A stretch of 60,000 nt of DNA from NCBI RefSeq assembly GCF_037975245.1, contig NC_092566.1, positions 2,916,001 to 2,976,000 of the forward strand, written 5' to 3'. The first letter of the stretch is position 1, and the number at the start of each line of letters is the position of its first letter. The notes under the pieces were generated by a model. That model made no database searches, was not told the origin of the DNA, and saw only the letters and a list, made by a program, of their open reading frames with translations. Below, piece by piece: positions 1 to 12,928 of this stretch. This DNA comes from Apostichopus japonicus. Lineage: Eukaryota > Echinodermata > Holothuroidea > Aspidochirotida > Stichopodidae. The translations under genes were made by a program, and so were the position numbers.

Positions 1-2827
1 TGCATCAGAAAACACGCATTGAGATGGCTTCTTCTCCCACCCCCCCCCACCCTCCTCCTCCCAAAATACCTCAGAATGTGAGATTTTGTGTACTCAGATT
101 TAGAACCCAACCCTCCCTTCCCCCATCAGCAAAACTGACTTCTAATGAACTGCTCAAAATCGGACCGCGAAGTCCATCCACGGTTTCAATTCAACTGCAG
201 AAATACAGATAAGGTGTACATGAAACTAGAGGTTGCGAGATAACGACTAAGATGAGGCATAATGTGTTCACAGTAATAACCCCACGTCTCTCTCCACCTC
301 CAAATAATGGATACAAAAGTTACTGCCCGAATCGCAACTTCTAATTGTTATTCGGAAACTACTGTATTTTTCAATCCATTTATAAACCCTATTGTGTAAG
401 ACCAATGATCCGCGAATCTATACACAACACAGTTCAACGGCTGTGTATAGTACCCAATGTAAATGCCAAACGGATGAGTGCATGGTAGTTGTATTACGTG
501 AAGTAGTCTCATCATCTACACAGATCAATTCTTTCTGTGTAACCGGGTTGTTTCACCGCTTGGCTAGCAAGTTTTTTTGTGGAAAATCAGCGAAATATCT
601 TCCGCATAAAGGAGGAAAACGACCTGAAGCTATATCCGGCAAAAAAGTTTCAGCTAAACCGAGGTAAGACTTAACTGTTGGCTAAGAAATATTAATTAGT
701 ATATTAATTGTGGAAGGCACTATGCTTAAACTATAAGCTATGTATACATAGCAAAGAGAACGCTGAAGGGGTGTGTGCTTTTCTCGGTAGTGTGTTACGC
801 CTATTGCTGCATGTGAGTGAATATTTTTTAGCATATACTGTATGCAAACGAGTGGATTTGAGGAAGGGCCTACAAACACACGCAGTGAAGTATGTGACGA
901 TGGGCTAAAAGGGGTAATTCTTTAGGTATAGCTATATAGTAAACGTTCATGGGTTGACTAAAGGGAAGTAAAACAGGCAGTTACCTGTGCGTATTATGCT
1001 GTTTTATTAATTCTGGTGGTGAGAATGCGATCAGGTCGTTGAAGTAATGTTTGGTTCACACGTTTCAATGTGTTAGGTCAGTCACGTGTTTCTGTTCCCT
1101 GGTGTCGGTGGTTGTAAATATTGTTTCCCCGAGTTGTGTAGCCCACTGTAGGCTCTGTATTTAACCCCTATCATATCTCAGGGGTCGACGGTAAGGAAAA
1201 GAGAGATGCCAAGTGGGTATACCAATTTAATTTCAAAGATAATGATTCAATTCTCGACGACGCAGTTTCTAATACAATAAAAAAAAGTATTTAAAAAAAA
1301 TTGTGAAATAAAAAAATTAAAAAAGCAAACTTGACTTTAGTCAAAATGGAATGTACTACTTTAGAATTAAATTCTAGTATCGAAAAATAATCGATAAATT
1401 TAAAGAAGAAAAAAAATAGTCAGCTCGAAAAGCTGCTTCGATTTGGTAACCGAGGAAGGAAAGTCCAGACTCAGGGCGGGCCGCTGGCGACAATTATGCC
1501 ACCTGGTCTCCACTTTGCCATCTCCGTTATATGATCCTTCAGTATACGATGGAAGTCATAGCCTGATACGTTATTCTTTATCCGTTTTTTTCTTCGGACC
1601 TTTCTATTTACCCCGGACACATGGGCAGTACCCTTGAGCTCCCCCACTTCCACCGGACCCTCTCGTTATTATTACTGGGTATTTAGTCACCGAACTCATT
1701 TTGACCCTCTCCGTGGTATTAAAACTGTATTTTGAGACAAATAAAACCATCACGAAACACCGTCGAACTATTGTACATGGATCGGTATATAGAGAGGTGA
1801 GATATTTGAAAAGTGAAAACGTATAACTCTGTTACTTTAGTCCCAAATATAGATAAAATTATAACTTTAAAGAAGAATCTGCAACATTTACAAATACATA
1901 ATAATACAATTTTGCTTTTCTGGGAAATATGTGACTCATTCTTCCCTCTGTAATTGGTGAGATTCCTTTCATGACACATGATGAACAATTTGTGACAAAT
2001 AATGGAATCATAGAGGCGTAGCCAGCTCAGGGTTTTGGGTCCAAGGTAAAATATCTACTGTGTATATCTATTCTGTTTCATAGACATACATAGCCCCTTC
2101 CCGCCTCCCTCTACCCCCCCCCCCCTGAGGCTGTCGACAGCTAGGTCGGGTGAGGACGCCTGTTTATATTCTTCATGTTTCCTTAAGTATATTATGAAAA
2201 TGAGAGTAGGCTTGTATACACTGTTCTTTATCCCATATTTTCCTGGACCTCTCAAACTCCTCCCATCAGGCTGGCCCAGGGGTTGTAACCCCTCTGTGAG
2301 GCCTCTCACCCTCATGCGGATCTGTTCAGCCTCTTATTTGGACGTGCATATAGTCCATACAAAATCACATCAATGAAACGCATTTGAAACGTTTTTGATG
2401 TTGAATTGAACCGTCCCCTAATACATAATCCATAATCTGCAGCACACTTTCGATATTATTTTATTCCCCTGCTTTATAGTACAATTCAATAATCAATAAT
2501 TTGTTTTTCCATTTTGATCGTTTTCACGTTGCGTCCTTATCCACCCGTTCGTGTCATTGTTTCAGTCATAGTGCAACGTACAATAGGTTCCACTCCCAGT
2601 CAAGCGATATTAAAATATAATAACCTAACAGGCGCTTAAAGAGTGACCTTGACCCATTGTATTATAAATTTTGACCATTTTGCATGGTTATTGGCAATAT
2701 TTGTCCATCAGTACGTATATTTATATAGGCTTCTAAATATATGCTTATATATTGGCTTATGTATATAGCTTAATTATATACAGTAGGCTTATATATATAG
2801 ACTTATATATAGGTTTATATATATAGA

Positions 2828-2862
<35 letters not shown>

Positions 2863-2918
2863 CTTATATATATATAGAATACACACACATATATATATAT
2901 ATATATAAATTATGTATA

Positions 2919-2950
<32 letters not shown>

Positions 2951-5900
2951 TTTCATTTATATATATATATATATATTTATATAAAGATCCTAGATATAGA
3001 TCCATTTCTTACTATGTTATTATGCCTAAGGCCATATACTTTTAAACGTTTCAAGACAACAGACACACAACCTTCATCATAGTACTGTAATCAAGAAATG
3101 CTGGTATACTTTACTGGTCATTATGAATCGACATTTGATAAACCACTACAGACATGCGTGTGTGTGTGTGTGTGTGTGTTTGTATATTAAACCGACTCGT
3201 GCATCACGATATGAAACTGGTTTTCCAAGAAATAATTGACGAAGTTTGTTCCAGATTCTGGCTCATTAAAACGGATCTGATACAGTTATTGTGAGTTTAA
3301 ACGATGATCTTGAAATTGTTTGACATACTCGACAAGACCTAGTTACTTAAAAAGAGAGGTTCTAATAAGCTAGAGTTATATTAGATTGTTCATGATTCCT
3401 TTTGTCCAGAAGAAGATACACTTCTTTATCTGCTTTCAACCAAAGTTTCTTCGAGACATTCACGCTTTGGACTCAGTCACATTTACTATACCGTAACTTG
3501 TTTGGCATCGACTCTCTTGATCAACAGGTTTGACAATATTTTGTTTGAAATGCTCAGTTTATATAAGTAGAACGCTTCGTGGTCCTTGATTTTCTTTGCT
3601 TAATGAATAATCTGTGGTTACACAAGAGTGTAGGCTATAATATATCGGAAGGATAATGAGTCCCCTTAGTATCATATTTCAGTAACGTGAACTAATAAAT
3701 AGAGAACTTTAATGGTAGAATGTAAATTGATGAATATAAAGTAGCGCCTAACAAACCGTACTTTGTTTAGGAAGGGGAGGGGGTGGTTGGAAGCGGGGAG
3801 AGGTGTGAGATGAGGTGGAGGAGTGGGGATGGATGTATGTTTTTGGCTAAGTGCGATTGCACTGTGGTGTGAGAAATTCAGTACGGTTTGTTACATTTCC
3901 TTGTCTAATGTTTCAATGTTTAACAGTAATCATAAGTAGTGAGGGAGTGTCGGATGAAGAGGGGGGGGGGGGGGGGGGGAGGGCGGACGTTGGAGTAATC
4001 CATTAGAGATTTTCTAATAGAATTAGAGAATATGCATCCCACCTGCACCCCCTCCCCTTAGCCCATTGGCTATGCAGTGATACAGAAATGTAGGCTGGAT
4101 TAATACGGTATGATATAGACTCCATCGGCTGTTGGATTTCAAATTTAAGTGTATTCTCTTTGAAACGACATTCGAATACTTTTTCTAGCCTTCTTCTGTG
4201 GCCTTCTTCTGCCATTATTTTGTCTTTGAATGGAGGAAAAATGACACTGAAGCATATCAACTGAAAGGCTATATTGTAAGACAGCTTGGTATAACCCAGA
4301 AGTGTAGCCTACCGTCCAAAAGTATAGCAATATTGCTATTGGCTTTGTATAGCAGTGTTTACACGGACCCCTATAGAGTAGGTGTTTTGCATAAATAAAA
4401 CAGAGAGAACATTTATTGTTTTTGGTAAGAGAATTGGGCCAATGCCCAAAAAATGGGTCAATGTACTAATATCGGCAACTTAGTATTTCTATATTAACTA
4501 AATAGTTTAGTAAAGACGCATGCACTTATACAAAGGTTCTTCATATCAAAGCTCTCGATTCGGAAGTTTAGGGATAATATTCGGAAGTTGAGAAGAAATT
4601 ACTCAACTTTATCACAAGTGATAAACTGCTTAAACATTCTTAAAAATTGTTTTCCAAGAATACTCCAAATTACGTAAATATCGTGTAACCCCCCCCCCCT
4701 CCCCCATCACCTCCCCGTAAGCGCGGCTACATCAAGAAATAATTACGGTACTGTTTTAAATGCTAAGGAAACATCGCCCTTTAGCAGAAAATAAACCAAA
4801 GCTAACACTTGTGACATGACGCGTTTTCACTATTTTACATAACCGTATGATGAGAAAGTTTTGTGGGAGGGGAGTGGAAAGGCATGCATGCCCGACGAAA
4901 AAAGGGGAGGGGAGTACAGACCCTTGCCCCGGGTCGATAAGGGACCCGTAGAGTATGGGATAAATGAGAATAATAAATTCTTCTATCAATAACACAAAGG
5001 GAAATGAAATACTTCAAAGTGATTGCCTGTTTACGCGTGATTGTTCCCGGGGAAATAAAAGATGGCCCTCGCCGTTATTGGGGGAAAGGGGGGGGGGGTG
5101 AATAGCGAGAGGGCCTATTTAACGAAAAATTACTCCTTTATTATGCTTCATACCTTACGAGTACGGAAGAAAACGTGATCTTGTGCCAAAAACAAGTGGT
5201 TCTTGTGTATAAATAAACTATTGTTGTATAATTGCAGTAAAACGAATTCTTCGGTATCTATTATATCAACTGTATATAGATTTGCCAAAACTTTGAAGTG
5301 GGTGGGGGTGTCATGCATGGTTGATTTGCAGGTACGTAGGTTTGTCACGTGTTTGTCACTGTATAGGCTTACAGGGAGTTGCTAGTTTAGATATATGTGC
5401 CGTACACTGTGGCTATCGCCATGCACACTACTAGCATTTCAACTGGATTAAGGTATGGTCATTCTAACGTCAGAATTCAAGCTTGTGTTGTTGTTTTGTT
5501 ATCACCTTAAGAACTAATGGAGCAGTAAACCACTCGAGAAAAATCTGTGGCAAGTCTTTGTGTTTCATTAGCATACCCCGAATTCTTTGGAATGAAAGAA
5601 ATCAACCAGTTTATTTACTAAGTCGTTCAAAGAAGTTAAAGAGTTCGCTATTGTGTACTTACAAATATTTGAAGTCAACGAAATTCCCATATTATGAGTG
5701 TCAGAAGTTAAATGTATAAATGAATAATGAATAAATAATTAAAAACACAATCAAAAGAATTTTTTTCTTGTACGCGTCTTTAAAAGAACTAAACAAATTT
5801 GAGAGAACCACAATACATTTATCAAGTGTTTAACTTACTTTTGTGCTGTACTTTGACGGTACCATAATCTGATATTCGGTGTCAAGTTGACATTTTGCTT

Positions 5901-6288
5901 GTTATTAGTTGGGTGAAGATAATCCATAGATTGAAGAACGGATTGAATAAGCACAGAACATTACTGTCGTGGTCGGTCAGTCACCCTCACCGCCCCCCCC
6001 CCCTTCCTCACCGACCGACATCACGAATAAAGGATTTAAGAAATAGTGTAGTGTATCAAGTAGCAACATAAAATGGATAACGATTGGACTAACGTGCATA
6101 TCTTGTTTGTCAATATAAAATCGTTCCTCTCGAATCTTCACAGCTACAGAATTATCAACGTAAATAGAGGGAACCCGCATAATTCTTTATATGTAAATAT
6201 TCCATAAGATATTGTCTCACACATGAACTATTGTCGTGTTGAGCGCCATGATTGCTTTAATTAAATGCTAATTTTATGCACTATGCAG
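1..6288. other. Upstream/intergenic region, no gene recognised
   Basis: I see no exon with family similarity on either strand. The open frames are short and look random. The stretch holds AT microsatellites (about 2760-2990), a GT run near 3155-3179, several long G or C runs (for example 3961-3979, 4688-4705 and 5087-5098) and ordinary AT-rich sequence. It may contain the promoter and a 5' exon of the acyl-CoA synthetase gene, because the first exon I can identify begins directly after a splice-acceptor-like CAG at 6286-6288. I could not locate that upstream exon. Confidence 0.6.
2837..2990. repeat. AT dinucleotide microsatellite cluster
   Basis: There are several interrupted (AT)n/(TA)n blocks with short unique spacers, and a preceding degenerate series of TATATAGGCTTAT-like units from about 2720. 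The short open reading frames of alternating Tyr/Ile that such tracts create are artefacts. Confidence 0.9.
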
Positions 6289-9200
6289 ATGACGTCAGTG
6301 GAGCTGAAGAAACACAAGACTGCCCTGCCGGGTGAGTCATCGGGATGTCTTGACAGGAGAGAGGCACTTGGACTAGGCAAACTTGACATTCAAAACCAAA
6401 CAGTTGAACTTGAAGTAAGTGTACCTCACTTCACATTTCCTTATCTCACCTCACCTCACTTTACCTCATATCATATCACCTTACCTCATCTCACCTCACT
6501 TTACCTCATATCATATCACCTTACCTCATCTCACCAAAACTTACCTCATCTGACCTCATATCATATTTCGTCATCTCACCTTACCTCATCTCACCTCACA
6601 TCATCTCACTTCACCTCATATCATATCACCTAAGCTTACCTCATCTCACCTCACTTCATCTCACATCACCATACCTCATCTCATCTCAATAAAACTTACC
6701 TCATCTGACCTCATATCATCTTTCCTCATCTCACCTTACCTCATCTCACCTCACATCATCTCACTTCACCTCATATCATCTTAGCTTACCTCATATCACC
6801 TCACTTCATCTCACCTTACCTCATCTCATTTCACCAAAACTTACCTTATCTTACCACATATGATCTTTCCTCATCTTACCTTACCTCATCTCACCTCACA
6901 TCATCTCACCTAAACTTACCTCATCTTACCTCATATCAACTTTCCTCATCTCTCCTTACCTGTTTTCACCTCACCTAATCTCACCTCACCTAAAGTTACC
7001 TCATCTTACCTCATATCCTATTTCCTCATCTCACCTCACTGTATCTCACCTCATTCACTTTACCTCATTCACCTTACCTCATCTCACTTCATCTCACCTC
7101 ACTTCATCTCACCTCATATCATGTCACCTCATTTCTTCTTACCTCATCTCACTTCATCTCACCTTACCTCAACTTATAATATGTCATCTCACCTCATATC
7201 ATGTCACCTCATTTCAGCTTACCTCATCTCATCTCACCTTACCTCATCTCACCTCAACTTATATTATGTCATCTCATCTCACCTCATAACACCTCACCTT
7301 ATCTACAGCCTCACCTTACCTCATCCTCTCAATCTTATGAATAAATTATACCTGAGTAATTAATTATATCTCTATAATTCTGAGGTGGGAGTGTTCCTTC
7401 CTCATGTGACCCCCTCACTTTGTTATACTCATGTTTATTCATAGAATTCTAATGGCGTCAGAGTCTCATCATTAGTTAAAGATGGCAACTTAACTACAGA
7501 TTATTATGAAGGAGTCCAAACGCTTTACGATGGATTTCAAAGAGGATTAAACATCTCCAGTGAGTACAGTAATCATCAGTAGTACTTGTTTTATTTTTGG
7601 TTTTCTTGGAATGTTTTTCTTTTCTTAAAGGAAAGAAACATATTCCAAAATGTTTGTCATGCACATATGTACATAAATCTTGAAAGAAAACCTAAGTTCA
7701 GGATCTCTTGCGTTTTGTTACAATGTTGAAACTGCCTAACTCTGGACTGAAGTTGTTAATGTAAGGACGTAATTAAATATAGTGATATACACCCGACGAT
7801 GATCACAGTCTCGATTAAAAGGGAATTAGGGGGTGAGAACGAATCAGTCGTTCGGTTGCTGGTTTTTTTCGTGCACAGGTTCTTCTTGTGTGAATTTCCT
7901 TAAAAAGGACGTAAATTATGGTCATTACTATGTTGAGTAGACCGTCGAATTTTTAGGATAAGAAATAGCATTCCATAGCGTATAGGAACGGAGCCGTATT
8001 GTATGGGTTACTAGCTACCCGAATGAGAGGGGAATTAATTTGAGCAATTCTGTAATATTGTGCAATTTGCAACTGACAAGAATGGTGTTGTTCCTCTTAA
8101 CTATAATTTTTCACTAAATTTTCTTATTTCCCGCACAGAGACTGCTCCTTGTCTCGGGTGGAGACCCAAACCAGGCGAGCCGTATAAATGGCTTTCGTAT
8201 GAACAGGTAAACTGTGGTAACTAACGTCATTAATTGTTGTCATCAAAACTCTCGATAACTCCCTCCTCTTGTAAAAAAGAAAAATCACAGAATATTCTAC
8301 AACATGAATTAAAACAAAGACGAAACAGGGGACTTAACGTTGCCTCCTTCTCTCTGAAAATAGACGCAATATTCAATCCACCTAGTCTTGCAAACTGGCA
8401 ATCAGAAACACCTCCGCCCCTCCCCCACCACCCCACAAATTGATGACGTCACAAATGGACAGACAGACAATATCATTCCCCACTCAGGCCCACAGATCTA
8501 TATCGCAATGCCCGTCAAGGTGCATATTTAATCTTGTCTGACTTCTGGGAGGGTCAAATCAATCGACATCACTCCTCGTCTACTGTAACTATGAACTCCT
8601 TTCTACCTGCAGAAGACAATTTGGTAATAATGTTGCATTGCGCCCTCCTTAACATCTTCAGGTCATTGCCCTCTTCCTTTCGAATCCTCCAGTTCCAGTT
8701 ATCGAAGATCTTTGTAGGCCTAGTACTCGTCACGTACATGCCGCAATGTATTATAGGTTCGTACAGCTTTACTGTTGTAGTGTGACTAGTGTCTCTAAAG
8801 TTATTAAATACAGTATACCGCCAGTATACATTTGAAACGATTATTTTTTTTGTTATCGTACCCCAGGTCTACGCAAGAGCTCGGCTGTTTGGTTCTGGGT
8901 TGATCAAGAACGGTTTCCCGCCGGGCCAAGAAACTTTCGTCGGTGTTTACTCTTCCAACAGAGTTGGGGTAAGAATATGTACGATGAAAACATGATATAT
9001 GATATGATATTATAGGAAATGATATGATTCTAAATCAAAACAGAGTTTGCTCAGGACTTTCAATTCAACAATACTTTGTCTTCCATATTTGAAATGGTTC
9101 TTTACATGTTCACATGTTAAGTTTGTTTAGTTTTTTATGCTAATTATATTCAGAATGTCATTGAGGGTTCCTCTGGAGAGCAGTACTTCTACACTGAGCA

Positions 9201-12200
9201 GGACTACCCTCATTAAAGATGAAAATAAGAACAATAAAAAGAAATAAAAAAACATACATAAAAAATTTAAAATAAATTCCATTTTACTATTGTATGTTGA
9301 CAATAATCCAAAATTGTTATTTCATCACAAAATAATGGTTTTTCATGAAATATTCTCTATATCGTGTGATCTAATTACAGACTTTTCTGTATGTTGATAT
9401 TGTGTGTGTATTTCTCTTTTCAGTGGGTTCTGGCTGAACAAGCAGCTAACATGTTCTCCATGGTCTTAGTACCACTCTATGACACACTGGGACCAGATGC
9501 ATGTAAATACATTTGCAACCAAGGTACGCAATTTCATGTTTTACATAACCAATCAGCCCCGTAGCAAGTAATTCTGAGTAAGGGTTGGGGTGGCGAAGGG
9601 GGATGTGGGGGGGGGATGTGGGGAATTAACAATTAAGTATGAGTACTTATTTTGTGTCATGTTTATTATATATTGGCAGTTTCACTTATTTTGCAAATGG
9701 GGTTCGTCGGCATGGGAGCAAGCCCGCCACTAATACACCCCCCAGTGGCGTAGCCAGAGGGGGCCAGGGGGGCAATGCCCCCCAAATTTTCTTTGTGCTA
9801 GTCTTGCCCCCCCCCCCCCCAATGAAATCCAGTGATGTATTCAAAATACTTCTTGTTTACATTTTTTCGAGTTCTAATCACAAGTATTCATACCTCAGGG
9901 CTCATGTTCATACTTCATATAAGGTCAGAACTTGGTAATCAGACCGAGATATTACACATTTTGGGCCTTCATCATACCCACATACGGAGACCGTTGATCA
10001 ATATCGTCCTACAGAATAAGCGCCAATAACTTGGCCGGTTGTACAACCATTACAGACTAGCGCTAGCAACCCATGTGCATTTTCAGCGACCAATGATGCC
10101 ACTCGTGGAGAATTTTCACTGCACTTATAGGCCCTATAGGCCTAGTGAAACTTGTTTGTGTGGAAATCTGGGCATGTAGTGAATTAGAGTAGCTAATTTA
10201 TTCATTGTATCCTTTTCATAATGTGCGGAATTATTTATTCATTTACACACGCTGCATTACTGTTATTGTTAAACCACGACGACTGTCTTTGCAATAGAGG
10301 TAAATTAAGTGAAAGTGTGTCTTGTTCCACTGAACCATTGGATGTGTATTTGTGCAGACGAGGTGCCCATTAATACATATATTTCTTGGTATTTCCTACG
10401 TTCAACCATAATGGGGTTAGCCCCCTTAAGAAAAATCTTGCCCCCTAACAATAGAATGCTGACTACGCCACTGCCCCCCCCCACCCCCGTAACGCACACT
10501 GGCATTGGGCATGTACAAATTACGTGAAGCATACGTATGAATTCACTGGACATCGTCAGTAATTATGAAAAAAGGATACAATGAAGGGGAGAGTGGGGAG
10601 GGAAGGTGGAGGCCAATGTATTCTTGGTTGTACCGGTGGAAACAATTTGAGTTAACTGATAGGGAGATAAAATAAAGTTAAATTAAGCGATATACGTAAA
10701 TTTCAGTAGCAGCAGTTTAATGGAGGTTGGCCTTGCATTAAAATGATCACCAATAAATAACGTGTATTAATAAGTAATGGGTATCACAGCACTGGATTAT
10801 AAGAAGTGATGTGTATTACCCATCGCAGCACTGGATTATACTTTGTGGGGACCCCACCGCACTTATTATTAACCAATGTGTTGTGATTTTTTTGATTGAC
10901 TCGCCATCAACTCATTCTTGAGTCATCCTTTGGCGTCTTATTCACTTGCATCACATCATTTGTTCTTACTAATTTACTGAAAACAAAATGCAAAGAAAGT
11001 GGATTAACGTTTATTTTTTACAATTTTTTTCCTTCTAATATTAGCAATGAATTAATCTAGACTCATATTTTTTTGTATGATCATACTCTATGACTAACAT
11101 TGTATATTATGTACTTTGTATCCCCCTTTGTTACCAGTTGAACTCAAATTTGTTATTTGCGACAATGAGAAGCGAGCTGCAGTACTTCTTGAACAGGTCG
11201 ATGAGATTCCCAGCCTAAAGACTTTCATTATTATGGAGACATTTTCAGACGAATTTAAGGAGAAATGTGCAGAGAAAGGAATCGCTCTGTACCGATTCTG
11301 CGACATTGAGGTAAAAAAAATGGTTTGGTTTTACTTAGTATAACATTGAGGTAGTTGGGGGGGGGGGGTGGGGGAGAAGGGGGTGGAGGGTGGTTGGATC
11401 TGCAAATTTAACAGACCACCAGAGTATTAAGCCAGCTTTACACTGCGACAAAAGGAATCTGGCAAAGTAACGTTTGTTGCATTCTGTTTGACATGTCGGT
11501 TAGTCTAGAGGTTATTGTGTTGATTAATTCACCATCTTTAATTTTCCTAGTAGGGGAAGGGAGACGGGGGGGGCAGGGAGAAAGGAAAGGAAGATGGAGG
11601 GTCGCATAAGTTTTTACACCACTGGTGGTACTTGTTCAATATATTTCTCTCCTTTTCCTTGAACAGAAAGACGGCGAGAATGATATGCTAGATCCAGTGG
11701 TATGTAGTTTACTTTTTTATATAGTTACGGACGTGTGTGTGTGAACGACTCATTTTTCTTTGCACATCATTAACTGTATAAGTGTATCTTTGCATTTAAG
11801 CATTTGTCATTGATATTCTTAGTCGCATATGCGAACTGAAAATGCTCCTTGGTGTAACGTTCGACCTCGGTGTAGCAACGGTGAAAGCATCTCAGGAAAC
11901 CTCCCATCTCATCCCTCTCCCCAACCCATCCCCCCCCCCCCCGCACACACACACTCTTACACAAACGCAGCCACACCATAATCAAACACAAAGGTAACTT
12001 TTTATTTAAAAAAAAAAGCACGTGCAGGTTCAAAAAGCACATTCGAGTTACAAAACCCTTTCCCCTCTCCTTAGGTGATGTGTAGACACCGCATGTAGCC
12101 TCTGCTAGACATTGATACGTACACACAACATTGAGGTCGCATGAGGTTTGACACCAGCGGTAACAATTTGATCAGTTTCAGTTTATCAATGGCATTAAAG

Positions 12201-12870
12201 ACACGATGCTGTTTTCTTAAATCATATATAATTATTCCGTCTTTTCTTACATGTTTCATCGTTACCGTCGCACTCTTCAATCCAACAATTAGACTAATGA
12301 AAACCTCCGCATTGAATATGTCAATGTCAATTCGTTGTTGTTGATTATTATATTTCATAGCCTCCCAAAAAAGATGACCTGTGTACCATTTGTTACACCA
12401 GTGGTACAACCGGTAACCCAAAAGGTGCAATGCTTTCCCACGGCAACTTCATGACGTGTGCAGGTGGACAACTGGGTGTAATTTCGGTAAGTAAACCGCG
12501 GTATGCATTCGCGGGGCGAATAATGAGTGGCTGAATGGTGTCTTACGGCTTGGCTTGCCTATGAAAAGTGGTAATGCTGTGTAAATTGTCAGATTCAAAA
12601 GCACCAGGGGTGCAATCTGTACAATCGTAACACTTGGGGTTAATACGCCCTCATTGACAGTTACACAAAGCCAGTTTATACGCATTCACACACCAGTAGA
12701 ATCACTGTGGTCGAGTGGTACGGACTTCGGTACGTGACAAAAGGTCCGAGGTTCGATTCATACCTTCGTCTGATGAGTCCCAAAGGACGAAACCGGTCGT
12801 GAAGTGGATTTTTCTGTGTGTTGATCTTAACTAGTTTAAAATATATCTTTTATACCACTTGCTACACATT

Positions 12871-12928
<58 letters not shown>

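Noticed and set aside
6265-6633. 122-residue frame extending ACSL exon 1 into the TCACC repeat
   Set aside because: It reads through the GTAAGT donor at 6415; the spliced product matches the family instead.
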